The position numbers were made by a program, and so were the translations under genes. This document shows positions 20,303 through 28,620 of a stretch of 64,000 bases of DNA, piece by piece (the first letter of the stretch is position 1; each line of letters begins with the position of its first letter). The notes under the pieces are model-generated. The model saw nothing but the letters and a program-made list of their open reading frames with translations, made no database searches and was not told where the DNA came from. The DNA is from Pseudomonadota bacterium (GTDB lineage Bacteria > Pseudomonadota > Gammaproteobacteria > Pseudomonadales > Oceanobacteraceae), in the NCBI GenBank assembly GCA_030145845.1, contig JAIXHJ010000003.1, forward strand, positions 28,426 to 92,425, read 5' to 3'.

Positions 20303-21232
20303 TCAGATCAGCCCCTGATGACGGGCGTAAAATTCAAACACCTCACGTGAAGATTTCTGCGGAATATAACCAAAGTCATTTTTCAGCGCGCTGTTATCCA
20401 GCACCGGACGGTAACGCAGAAAGTCCAGTTGCTCCGGACCATAGCGGGTCAGCTTCAGCAGTTTGCCAGCGGCCAGTATTGTTTTCAGTACCGTTGCCGG
20501 AATGGTCAGATTTTTCTTGCCCAGTGTTGCGGCAATTTCCTGAATGCTCATGGCACCATCACCAGCGAGATTGAAGCGGCCGCTCAGCTCCTGCTCAACA
20601 CCGCGGCGGATAATTTCCACCACGTCTTCATCCCAGATAAAGACAAAAGGAGAACGTGAACCGGAAATCGCCAGCAGACGGTTTTTACGGAACAGATTGG
20701 TGATCAGGTTATCGGTGTTTTTTCCCAGCACCGTACCGGGACGGAGAATCAGTTGTTTCAGTTGCGGTGCTTCTGCGGCGAACTCCGCCAGCATTTCTTC
20801 AACCAGACGTTTGTGGTAGCTGTAAGGGAAACTGTAATTGCCGCGGATACTGTCATTTTCCTTCAGCCAGCCCGGGTTATCGGCATAGTAACCATAAGCG
20901 GCTCCGCTGCTGGTTACCGTAATATGACGTACGCCATGCCTGACACACGCCTGCAGCAGATTACGCGTACCGTTGACGTCAATATCATAGTCGCGTTCCC
21001 GGTCAGGACCGGGCTGCACAATACTGGCCAGATGGATCACATGGGTGATCCCGGCTTTTTCAATGAAGCCGGCCAGATCCGGTGAACGGATATCCATTTT
21101 CCGGTACTGGTAATGAGTCGGGCTGGCATCGCGGATATCGATACCGAAGACGTTATGCTGTTGACAGAGGACGGCTGCCAGACGTGAGCCGATATAGCCC
21201 TCGCTGCCGGTAATCAGAATATTCATTGACAT
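20303..21232 (-). CDS. NAD-dependent epimerase/dehydratase family protein
   Basis: Extended-SDR protein of 309 aa. The nucleotide-binding motif is TGSEGYIGSRLA, the acidic residue follows in FGIDIRDA, and the active site shows TSSGAAYG and Y-S-Y-H-K. A second start at 21226 (MNILITG) is equally plausible. The gene overlaps the upstream carrier gene by about ten bases. Family members act on nucleotide sugars or sterol/ketone-like substrates; the operon context with FMO and SDR favours a lipid or small-molecule role over sugar-nucleotide work. Confidence 0.85.
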   Translation of the reverse strand: MSMNILITGSEGYIGSRLAAVLCQQHNVFGIDIRDASPTHYQYRKMDIRSPDLAGFIEKAGITHVIHLASIVQPGPDRERDYDIDVNGTRNLLQACVRHGVRHITVTSSGAAYGYYADNPGWLKENDSIRGNYSFPYSYHKRLVEEMLAEFAAEAPQLKQLILRPGTVLGKNTDNLITNLFRKNRLLAISGSRSPFVFIWDEDVVEIIRRGVEQELSGRFNLAGDGAMSIQEIAATLGKKNLTIPATVLKTILAAGKLLKLTRYGPEQLDFLRYRPVLDNSALKNDFGYIPQKSSREVFEFYARHQGLI

Positions 21233-22149
21233 GTTACGGATCCGTTCTTTTTGTTGTTGCCTGCGGAATACTTACGGTCCTGCAGGTTCCAGAAGGCGGT
21301 CAGGCTCAGGCCACTGACCAGATGCCAGATACCCCAGGCGGCGGCGATAATTGCCATGCCGGAAAGCTGATCAAAAAAGGTAAAAATAATACCGAGGCCG
21401 AGGCCGGAATTCTGAATGCCGACTTCCAGAGTGACAGCACGGCTGTCGGCGGTATTCAGCTTCATCAGCCGGGCCGACAGACGCCCGACGCTGAGGGCCA
21501 GGGCGTTATGCAGAATCACGATAAAGAAGAAGCTGCCGATACCGGAGACAAATACCTGCCAGTGTTTTCCCAGCGTGACGCCGACAAAAATAAACAGTAC
21601 GGCCAGCGATACCATACGGAAAATACCGTCGCTGCGGGCAGCAAAGCCCGGTGACAGGCGGGCTGTTATCAGCCCCAGAATTAACGGCACAATCAGTACC
21701 AGGCCGACCAGCAGCAGAATGTTTTCCGCCGGCACCGAAATCTCTTTCAGCAGGGCCGCGGTGTCCGGATTCAGGCCACTGTAAAAGACAAAGCTGGCAG
21801 GTGTCATCAGCGCGGCACCGATACTGGAAATACCGGTCATGCTGACTGACAGGGCCGTATTTCCCCGTGCCAGATGCGTCATGATGTTGGAAAAACTGCC
21901 GCCGGGGCAGGAGCCCACGAGAATAATACCCAGCGCAATTTCTGCCGGCATATCAACCAGCATGGTCAGCCCCCAGCTGGCCGCCGGGAGCAGAATAAAC
22001 TGGGCAAAAATACCGGTCAGCGGTCCTTTGGGGCGGACCAGAATGCGGCGGAAATCATCAAGGGTCAGGCTGAGTGCGATTCCGTACATCATAAATGCCA
22101 GAATCAGATTCAGCAGAATTAAACTGGTGCCTGACATATCAGGCACCAT
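21223..22149 (-). CDS. Bile acid:sodium symporter family (BASS/SBF-like) transporter
   Basis: A 308-aa protein with about nine to ten hydrophobic helices. Family features are the early LILAFMMYGIALSLTLDDF, the central VGSCPGGSFSNIMTHLARGNTAL and VGIQNSGLGLGI, which match the crossed-helix regions of SBF carriers. Bacterial members move organic anions with sodium. The first ATG (22149) overlaps the monooxygenase stop (MVPDMSGTS); the ATG at 22137 is an alternative. It presumably imports or exports a substrate or product of the neighbouring oxidoreductases. Confidence 0.87.
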   Translation of the reverse strand: MVPDMSGTSLILLNLILAFMMYGIALSLTLDDFRRILVRPKGPLTGIFAQFILLPAASWGLTMLVDMPAEIALGIILVGSCPGGSFSNIMTHLARGNTALSVSMTGISSIGAALMTPASFVFYSGLNPDTAALLKEISVPAENILLLVGLVLIVPLILGLITARLSPGFAARSDGIFRMVSLAVLFIFVGVTLGKHWQVFVSGIGSFFFIVILHNALALSVGRLSARLMKLNTADSRAVTLEVGIQNSGLGLGIIFTFFDQLSGMAIIAAAWGIWHLVSGLSLTAFWNLQDRKYSAGNNKKNGSVTCQ

Positions 22150-23449
22150 TCAGCAGTGGTTTCTGCGTTAAGCGTTTACGTTCACTGGCCATGGCGTCGA
22201 GATAATCGGCCTTATGAACGTAGTAAGCCATGCGCGCCAGCTTCAGATAATTCAGTCCACCATCAACGCGCTGTCCGGCTTCGGCACGGACTTTCTGCAT
22301 CAGTTTCTCTGCCGCTGGTGAGCCGTCTTCCCTGGCACGGATAAAATCGGCGACCAGCTGTGCCTGATCATCGCGACCCTGCCAGCCAAGGCCCGATGCT
22401 TCGACCATCCCCATCACAAACAGGTTGTCGAAATGCGGGGTAAATACGTTCAGATACAGTGCCGGTGCATCCCCCTGCCAGTTCAGGTATTTCTCATCAA
22501 TAAACGGATAGTGCAGGGTGTAACCGGTGGCTTCCAGAATCAGGTCGTATTCAGCTTTCTTCCCGTCGCTGAATTCCACACCTTCCGCGGTCAGCTGCTC
22601 AATGGCCGGGCGGACTTTAATGTCGCCATGACCGATATGATGCAGGAAGAGGGAATTCACCACCGGATGGGATTCGTACATTTTATAGTCCGGGTCCGGC
22701 AGGCCGAAGCTGCTGGGTTTGCCGGAAATCAGGCGCACCAGAGTACCGTCAACGATCTGTTTTAAGCGGTTGGGCAGGCGGATTTTTCCACCCAGGGTAT
22801 CGGTCGGAATACCGGCAACAAATTTCGGCAGAAAATAGTAACCACGGCGCACTACCATATCCACGCTGTGTGCCCGGTGGACAGCATCCACGGCAATATC
22901 GCAGGCACTGTTACCGCAGCCGATAATCAGCACGCGTTTACCGGCAAAAATATCGGCACTGCGGTATTCACTGCTGTGAATCATCTCACCGCCGAAGTGG
23001 CCTTTGAACTGTCCGTGCCGCGGCTTATGCAGCGTGCCGTTGGCCAGCAGTACGCCGGCACAGTCGATCACTTCCGTTTTATCTCCACAGGTTACGGTCA
23101 CCTGCCAGCCAGCGCCACGGGGTTCGACATGATCGACCCGGGTATTAAAACGGTACAGATCATACAGCCCGTTTTGGCGGGCATAGTCGCGCAGATATTT
23201 TGCCATCTCATCATGGCGGGGGTAGGTGGCAACGTCGTCACCCATAGGGAAGCCATCAAATTCCGTCATGCCCTTGGATGAGATCAGGTGGGCGGAGTCA
23301 TACATGGTGCTGGTCGGGCTGTTAATGTCCCACAGGCCACCCACATCGGAGTGAGTTTCAATGCCGATCACCGGGAGGCTCTGTTCTGCCAGACGACGGA
23401 CGGTACACAGGCCCATCGGGCCGGCGCCAATGACGATATAAGGTTTCAT
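22139..23449 (-). CDS. Flavin-containing monooxygenase (class B, FMO/BVMO-like)
   Basis: A 436-aa flavoprotein with the FAD-binding GAGPMGLCTVRRL, the NADPH-binding GCGNSACDIAVDA and the fingerprint F-x-G-x3-H-x3-Y read in FGGEMIHSSEY. The ATG-binding ATGYTLHYPF near the C-terminus is also typical. The family adds one oxygen from O2 to ketones, amines, sulfides or, for AlmA-like members, long alkanes. It is the first gene of a minus-strand operon and is divergent from an AraC regulator, an order reminiscent of the mycobacterial virS-mymA locus and of AraC-FMO-SDR loci in Acinetobacter. Confidence 0.92.
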   Translation of the reverse strand: MKPYIVIGAGPMGLCTVRRLAEQSLPVIGIETHSDVGGLWDINSPTSTMYDSAHLISSKGMTEFDGFPMGDDVATYPRHDEMAKYLRDYARQNGLYDLYRFNTRVDHVEPRGAGWQVTVTCGDKTEVIDCAGVLLANGTLHKPRHGQFKGHFGGEMIHSSEYRSADIFAGKRVLIIGCGNSACDIAVDAVHRAHSVDMVVRRGYYFLPKFVAGIPTDTLGGKIRLPNRLKQIVDGTLVRLISGKPSSFGLPDPDYKMYESHPVVNSLFLHHIGHGDIKVRPAIEQLTAEGVEFSDGKKAEYDLILEATGYTLHYPFIDEKYLNWQGDAPALYLNVFTPHFDNLFVMGMVEASGLGWQGRDDQAQLVADFIRAREDGSPAAEKLMQKVRAEAGQRVDGGLNYLKLARMAYYVHKADYLDAMASERKRLTQKPLLNGA

Positions 23450-23626
23450 AGTGCGGTACCCTGTTTTTTATTGTTCAGGCCCTGGCCTGTGAATGCACCC
23501 GCGTGGAGACACTCTTCGTTATTGTCAGGGTCAGATTACTGAAGAAAGTACCGGCCGGCTCTGGCCCATTGAGACCAGAACTGGTTAATATGGGACAAAC
23601 GATAATAACAAGCCGGACCTGACAGC

Positions 23627-24604
23627 ATGACATCCAGCGTAACGCCGGGGTTTACCCGGGCAATTCTGACCGTACTGCCACAACTGAATATTGCCCTGCC
23701 AGCGGCACTGCAGCAGCGCCTGCAGGCGGTGCCGGCGGACGAGCGCCTGCCGATGAGTCTGCAGGATGAATTGTGGCAGGCGGTGGCAGAGCAGAGCCAC
23801 GATAGCTGCACCGGTCTGCAGATCGGCCGTGCCCTGCAGCTGGCCAACTTTGACATGGTCGGATTCCTGCTGCTCAGCAGTCCGACACTGGCTGAAGCCG
23901 CCGATGCCCTGGTGTCTTATTCAACCCTGATTGGCGAAGGCGGCAGCTTTACCATTCTGTCCACGGCACAGGGCTGGAAGCTCAGCTACCGGGCGGAATT
24001 CCGCTGCGGCCGTCTTCTTCGTCTGGATGCGATTGTGGCCAGCATTCTGTTTGGTGCCCGCTGGCTGGTCGGTCAGGATCTGACCCCACTGGCCGCCGGT
24101 TTTGAAGGAGCGGATGACCAGTGCACCGAACGGCAGCAGTTATTTGGCCGTGCACAACTGTTGTTTGAGCAAGCGGATACCTGGCTGGAATTCAGCGCCG
24201 CTGACTGGCAGCGGCCACTGCACAGCGGCAGTCACGAAGTGCGTGAACAGATGCTGCGGCTGGCGCAGCAGCAGATGCAGCGCATGCATCCGCGCACCAT
24301 GGTGGATAAGGTCAGTGCCCAGCTGCGCCAGCGGCCGTGGATGAACCGTCAGCAGACCGCTACCCTGCTGGCCGTCAGTGAACGGCACATGAACCGTAAG
24401 CTGGCAGAACAGCAGCTGAGTTTCCGCCAGCTGGCGGATAAGGTGCGCATGGAGTGTGCGCTGGAGCTGCTGAAAGAGCGCGGGGCGACACAGGAAAGCA
24501 TGGCCAGTTATCTGGGCTATTCCGATGGCAGTGCGTTCGCCAAAGCCTTTAAACGCTGGACCGGCATGAGCATGCGTGCCTGGCTGACGCAGGGCCTGAA
24601 ATGA
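23627..24604 (+). CDS. AraC-family regulator with arabinose-binding-type N-terminal domain (VirS/OruR-like)
   Basis: A 325-aa protein: residues about 20-205 match the Arabinose_bd-type sensor (LQIGRALQLANFDMVGFLLLSSPTLAEA), and about 230-322 form the double HTH of AraC proteins (RHMNRKLAEQQLSFRQLADKVRMECALELL then MASYLGYSDGSAFAKAFKRWTGMS). It is divergent from the monooxygenase operon across 177 bp and is the natural candidate to control it. Regulators of this subgroup often answer to acyl-type or lipid effectors, which fits the enzymes next door; that is inference. Confidence 0.92.
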   Translation: MTSSVTPGFTRAILTVLPQLNIALPAALQQRLQAVPADERLPMSLQDELWQAVAEQSHDSCTGLQIGRALQLANFDMVGFLLLSSPTLAEAADALVSYSTLIGEGGSFTILSTAQGWKLSYRAEFRCGRLLRLDAIVASILFGARWLVGQDLTPLAAGFEGADDQCTERQQLFGRAQLLFEQADTWLEFSAADWQRPLHSGSHEVREQMLRLAQQQMQRMHPRTMVDKVSAQLRQRPWMNRQQTATLLAVSERHMNRKLAEQQLSFRQLADKVRMECALELLKERGATQESMASYLGYSDGSAFAKAFKRWTGMSMRAWLTQGLK

Positions 24605-24630
24605 AATCAGGCTGGCATCAGATAGTAATG

Positions 24631-24651
24631 GATATTATTATCATTAATATC
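24631..24651. promoter_or_regulatory. Palindromic operator-like site before the orphan gene
   Basis: GATATTA / TAATATC arms of seven bases flank TTATCAT. The site is in the 69-bp gap ahead of the gene at 24674. It resembles a degenerate Fur-type NAT-repeat site, but a different AT-rich repressor is equally possible. No other dyad is in the gap. Confidence 0.4.
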
Positions 24652-24673
24652 CTGAGGAAATATTGGCCATGGA

Positions 24674-25543
24674 ATGACCCGATTACACATTATTCTCATC
24701 TCAGTGGCGGCTGTTCTGCTGCTGCTCTGGCACTTTGCCGGTGGCAGCAATTATCTGATGACGTCGTCTGTGCAGGTTGGTCCGACCGGGACTGAGGTTG
24801 TTACCGTACCGGACACTGCTGCCGGTGAGATAGTCACCGTTGCTGAAGCTGCAGAGAAAAATACAGAAGCAGGAGAAGCAAAGACGTGCGTTGGTGTTAA
24901 AGGCAAGGCTGCCTGGCAGCCGATACTGAATGTTATCCGGGCAGCGAATACGAAAGGTGACTGGGAGACATTTCAGCAGTTGGGATATGAGGTGGTTTTC
25001 GGTAAATATTGCCCGCATGAACGATATGAGCAGGCTATCACGCCCTTTTATTATGTATTGGCACGGATGCCCCTGAATATGTTGCGCGGTTATCTGGAGC
25101 AGGGTCACCGACTGACGGATAAAGAATTACTGATGGCCTTCTGGGATCTGGAAAAAGCACGCTATCTGGTAAGACAGGGATATGTTCTCAGGTCAGAAGA
25201 CGAGTACTTTGAAGCATCACGGCGGCTGATTACCCGACATGGTGCGGAAGCCGTGCAGTTTATGGTGGAGAACAGTTTCAGTTTTAAGAATCTCCTGACA
25301 GATGACGGTAAGGAGCGGAGCCTGTTCCATACGGTACTGTTCTCAATTGATAATGATGACGAGCCGGATATGGATTTACTGAACCGGGTTTATCAGTATG
25401 GTGCCAGGCCGGTCTGTTCGCGTATTGAGAAATACTATGCGGAGGGCTGGAGGTTTACTCTTGCTGATCAGGATCAGGAAAAGGCCGTCAGCTTCTGGAA
25501 ATCAACGCGTTATTATCAGGAGTGTGCTGAGTCCGGCAGGTAA
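24674..25543 (+). CDS. Unrecognised membrane-anchored protein, 289 aa
   Basis: I do not recognise the family. Residues about 4-20 are one hydrophobic helix (IILISVAAVLLLLWHFAG), either an uncleaved anchor or a signal peptide, followed by a Thr/Ala/Glu-rich linker to about residue 70. The rest is charged and helical with Trp/Tyr-rich pieces (WQPILNVIRAANTKGDWETFQQLGYEVVF, in part; YYAEGWRF; STRYYQEC) and only four cysteines. Its helical C-terminal part could be ankyrin- or TPR-like scaffold, without a clear repeat. Base composition is a little AT-richer than neighbours. The ribosome site is weak. It stands alone between the AraC gene and the convergent mtnC. Confidence 0.7.
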   Translation: MTRLHIILISVAAVLLLLWHFAGGSNYLMTSSVQVGPTGTEVVTVPDTAAGEIVTVAEAAEKNTEAGEAKTCVGVKGKAAWQPILNVIRAANTKGDWETFQQLGYEVVFGKYCPHERYEQAITPFYYVLARMPLNMLRGYLEQGHRLTDKELLMAFWDLEKARYLVRQGYVLRSEDEYFEASRRLITRHGAEAVQFMVENSFSFKNLLTDDGKERSLFHTVLFSIDNDDEPDMDLLNRVYQYGARPVCSRIEKYYAEGWRFTLADQDQEKAVSFWKSTRYYQECAESGR

Positions 25544-25545
25544 AT

Positions 25546-25566
25546 CCGGCCTGAAAATCAGGCCGG
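25546..25566. terminator. Convergent hairpin between the orphan gene and mtnC
   Basis: Nine-base arms CCGGCCTGA / TCAGGCCGG with a three-base loop. The mtnC stop lies within it. There is no clear T tract on either strand, so it may act with Rho or simply protect 3' ends. Confidence 0.5.
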
Positions 25567-26268
25567 TTGAATATCCGTAAAAGTTGAAACCGCCGGGTGG
25601 CCGGGATTGGCCGGAATATCGCCATCGCGGATCAGCCAGCAGGTCTGCAGACCGGCTTCCCGGGCAGCGTCCAGCTCTTCTTTAATATCGGATAAAAACA
25701 GCACATCGGCGGCCTGGATATCATGTTGCTGCTGCAGTTCAGCAACAATATTACGGTAGGAATCTGCCTCCCGCTTAGGGCCGCTATTGGTATCAAAATA
25801 ACCGCTGAACAGTGGCTGCAGGTCACCGGCTTCGCTGTAGCCGAAGAAGAGTTTCTGTGCTGCCACGGAACCGGATGAATAAACATACAGCGGAATATTC
25901 TGCTGGTGCCATTGCTGCAGGCACTGTACGGCATCCGCGTACATATGCGCCTGGTAATCGCCGTTGTGGTAGCCCTGTTGCCAGATCATGCCCTGCAGAG
26001 CTTTGAGGGGCGTGGCTTTTTTATCGGTGGCGATCCATTGCAACAGAACATTGCTGATGGCCTCAATATCGTCAGCGCTTACCTGCAGACCTTCCGCCGC
26101 GGCCAGTTGTGCGGTTTCCTGCAGCAGCTTTTTTATGTCTGTTTTATCGGCATTGGCGCGGATAAATTCCGGCAATTTCTTTGCGGCATAGGGAAACAGC
26201 ACCTCTTTCACAAAAGCAATGGACGAGGTGGTGCCTTCAATATCGGTAAGGATGATTCTGGCAGTCAT
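25558..26268 (-). CDS. mtnC: 2,3-diketo-5-methylthiopentyl-1-phosphate enolase-phosphatase
   Basis: HAD-family enzyme that enolises and dephosphorylates the diketone intermediate of methionine salvage to give acireductone. The 236-aa protein begins IILTDIEGTTSS, the nucleophile motif with D, and ends with the acid motif FLSDIKEELDAA. It is the fourth gene of mtnABDC and its ATG overlaps the mtnD stop by one base. Confidence 0.95.
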   Translation of the reverse strand: MTARIILTDIEGTTSSIAFVKEVLFPYAAKKLPEFIRANADKTDIKKLLQETAQLAAAEGLQVSADDIEAISNVLLQWIATDKKATPLKALQGMIWQQGYHNGDYQAHMYADAVQCLQQWHQQNIPLYVYSSGSVAAQKLFFGYSEAGDLQPLFSGYFDTNSGPKREADSYRNIVAELQQQHDIQAADVLFLSDIKEELDAAREAGLQTCWLIRDGDIPANPGHPAVSTFTDIQPA

Positions 26269-26822
26269 CAGTTATCCAGACGGTTAAAGTGTGTGGCAAT
26301 GTCACTGCCGGTAAAATTGGCAACCCAGCCTTCCGGATTATTGAACAGACGGATGGCAACAAAATTGGGGTTCGGGCCCATATCAAACCAGTGCGGGGTA
26401 TTGGCCGGCACGCTGATCAGATCACCTTTTTTGCAGATAACTTCGTACACTTCGTGGCCGACGTGCATGGTAAACAGCCCTTCACCGGCGACGAAAAATC
26501 GCACTTCATCTTCGCTGTGCGTATGTTCGCTGAGGAATTTTTTGCGCATATCCGCTTTCTGCGGATGGTCAGCACTGAGGCTGACCACATCGACGGTCTG
26601 ATAACCATCTTCGGCAATCAGGCGGTCGATATCCTTGCGGTAGGCATCGATGACTTCTTCCTGTGACGCGCCGGGGGTGATGGCTTTATCCGTTCGCCAC
26701 TGCTCAAAACGGACACCGATATCCGCCAGCCGGTCGCGGATTTTTTCGGGGTTTTCAGTGGTAAACAGCAGGTCTGTGGTATGACTCAGATTGCTGTCTT
26801 TATAGATACGGATCGTGCTCAT
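26268..26822 (-). CDS. mtnD: Acireductone dioxygenase
   Basis: Cupin metalloenzyme that converts acireductone plus O2 to the 2-keto acid precursor of methionine (Fe form) or to an off-pathway product (Ni form). The 184-aa protein shows the metal ligands in EHTHSEDEVRFF (H-x-H-x4-E pattern) and the later H in PANTPHWFDMG. It sits between mtnB (7 bp away) and mtnC (overlap). Confidence 0.95.
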   Translation of the reverse strand: MSTIRIYKDSNLSHTTDLLFTTENPEKIRDRLADIGVRFEQWRTDKAITPGASQEEVIDAYRKDIDRLIAEDGYQTVDVVSLSADHPQKADMRKKFLSEHTHSEDEVRFFVAGEGLFTMHVGHEVYEVICKKGDLISVPANTPHWFDMGPNPNFVAIRLFNNPEGWVANFTGSDIATHFNRLDN

Positions 26823-26829
26823 GCGGGCC

Positions 26830-27453
26830 TCACAGGTTGCGGATTTTCAGCAGTTCGAGCTGATAACCCAATAGGTTTTCGAGTGCTTCCAGATGACGGA
26901 AACATCCGGCCAGGTCTTTACCCCAGGTATATACACCGTGTCCCCGGATCAGGTACGCATGCCCCTGACCCTGCTGCTGCATATGCTGTTCAACCCGGGA
27001 CGCCAGACGGTGAATGTCCTGATCGTTGGCAAACAGCGGAAAGGTAACCGTGTCTTCGTGGGTGGTTTCGCCGGCAAAAGCTTTCTGCAGCTCCCAGCCG
27101 GTGAGTGACAGGCTGTCGTCTTTCCAAATTTGGGAAAGAACCACAGCGATGGGGGAATGGGTATGTAATACAGCGCCAATCTGTTCGTCACGCTGATAGA
27201 GCTGGGTGTGCAGCAGGGTTTCCGCCGATGGTTTGCCAGCGCTCAGCGCCTTGCCCTGCCAGTCGACCACCAGAATATCTTTCGGGGTCAGTTCGCCTTT
27301 GTGTTTGCCTGAACTGGTCAGGGCACAGCACTGGTCATTCAGACGGACGGAATAATTGGAGCTGGTGGCCGGTGACCAGCCACGGTTGTACAGGATGCGG
27401 CCATAATCACAAAGCGCACTGGCCGCGCGGTTAAATTCCTGCGGATTGAACAT
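26830..27453 (-). CDS. mtnB: Methylthioribulose-1-phosphate dehydratase
   Basis: Class II aldolase-fold zinc enzyme, third step of the salvage of methylthioadenosine. The start at 27453 (MFNPQEFNRAASAL) is chosen because AGAGG lies eight bases upstream; the open frame reaches 27498 but overlaps mtnA. The 207-aa protein keeps the zinc-binding HTHSPIAVV and the later HGVYTWGKD, and SSNYSVRL of the aldolase II fold. Confidence 0.93.
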   Translation of the reverse strand: MFNPQEFNRAASALCDYGRILYNRGWSPATSSNYSVRLNDQCCALTSSGKHKGELTPKDILVVDWQGKALSAGKPSAETLLHTQLYQRDEQIGAVLHTHSPIAVVLSQIWKDDSLSLTGWELQKAFAGETTHEDTVTFPLFANDQDIHRLASRVEQHMQQQGQGHAYLIRGHGVYTWGKDLAGCFRHLEALENLLGYQLELLKIRNL

Positions 27454-27475
27454 TCGGTTAAACCTCTGGGCGCTG

Positions 27476-28492
27476 TCAGCGGGAAAACAGCAGCGCAATA
27501 CTGTCGCTGTCGGGTTGCATGATCAGCCCTTTTTCGGTGGCGATCACATCAATCAGCCCGGCGGGGGTGACATCAAACGACGGGTTAAGAGCCTGGCAGC
27601 CGGCTGGTGCAATCGGCTTACCGGCCAGGCTGGTGACTTCTTCCTGCGGGCGCTGCTCAATGGGAATATCGTCGCCGGAGGGCAGGCTGAGGTCGAAGGT
27701 GGTGGTCGGCGCCACCACCATGACATTAATACCATGATGTTTGGCCAGCACGGCCAGACTGTAGGTGCCGATTTTATTGGCCACATCACCATTGGCGGTG
27801 ATGCGGTCAGCGCCGACAATCACCCAGTCGACTTTCTCACGGCGGAACAGCTGCGCGGCGGCACCATCGCACACCAGAGATACCGGGATATTATCCTGCA
27901 TCAGTTCCCAGGCGGTCAGGCGTGCGCCCTGCAGCCACGGACGGGTTTCACCGGCATAAACCTGCTGCACTTTATTATCGCCCCAGGCCGAACGGATCAC
28001 ACCCAGTGCAGTACCGTGCCCGCCGGTCGCCAGTGCACCGGTATTGCAGTGGGTATAAATCACGGAATTATCGTTGATCAGCGAAGCGCCGAACTGACCC
28101 ATGGTCAGGTTGGCAGCGATATCTTCTTCATGAATTCTGCGTGCTTCCGCCACCAGAGTGTGGGCGTCGGCAGTATTCAGGGCGGCCATGCGTTCCAGCG
28201 CCCAGAACAGATTCACCGCCGTGGGGCGGGACTCTGCCAGTACCTGATAGGCGTCCTGCAGATCACGTCCGGCCAGTGCATCCAGCGCATAGCCATAGGC
28301 TGCGGCAATACCGATGGCCGGTGCACCCCGTACCACCATATCGCGGATGGCAGCGGCTACTTCAGCGGCGGTGGTGTATTCCAGCATATGGTGCTCATGT
28401 GGCAGGGCACGCTGATCCAGCAGATGCAGGCTCTGATGGCGCCATTCGATGGCATGGAAAGAAGCTGGGTGACCGGTGGAGAGTGCAGTCAT
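27476..28492 (-). CDS. mtnA: Methylthioribose-1-phosphate isomerase
   Basis: Converts 5-methylthioribose-1-phosphate to the ribulose form, opening the methionine salvage branch. The 338-aa protein has the family segments [14 protein letters not shown], the catalytic Cys in [18 protein letters not shown] and the catalytic Asp in [19 protein letters not shown]. It is the first gene of the minus-strand mtnABDC operon. The nucleosidase/phosphorylase and kinase that supply the substrate are not in the window. A GGGGTTAACCCC dyad lies about 23 bp upstream of the start and could be an operator. Confidence 0.95.
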   Translation of the reverse strand: MTALSTGHPASFHAIEWRHQSLHLLDQRALPHEHHMLEYTTAAEVAAAIRDMVVRGAPAIGIAAAYGYALDALAGRDLQDAYQVLAESRPTAVNLFWALERMAALNTADAHTLVAEARRIHEEDIAANLTMGQFGASLINDNSVIYTHCNTGALATGGHGTALGVIRSAWGDNKVQQVYAGETRPWLQGARLTAWELMQDNIPVSLVCDGAAAQLFRREKVDWVIVGADRITANGDVANKIGTYSLAVLAKHHGINVMVVAPTTTFDLSLPSGDDIPIEQRPQEEVTSLAGKPIAPAGCQALNPSFDVTPAGLIDVIATEKGLIMQPDSDSIALLFSR

Positions 28493-28579
28493 AGTGATCT
28501 TCCTGAAGCGCGGGGTTAACCCCGGGGCGGTTCGAGGGGCGTATTCTAGCGCAGGAGGGAGCCGGGATGTAGTGGAATA

Positions 28580-28614
28580 AGCACAGGAAGGTCCTCTGGA
28601 AGGCTTCCTGTGCT
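28580..28614 (-). terminator. Hairpin after pgi
   Basis: Eleven-base arms AGCACAGGAAG (28580-28590) and CTTCCTGTGCT (28604-28614) with a 13-base loop, immediately past the pgi stop. The minus-strand tail is TATTCC, not a T run, so efficiency is uncertain. Confidence 0.55.
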
Positions 28615-28620
28615 GATGGT

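Noticed and set aside
28499..28560. SAM riboswitch upstream of mtnA
   Set aside because: Only 60-120 bp of leader, with a GGGGTTAACCCC dyad but no multi-helix junction recognisable as a SAM motif.
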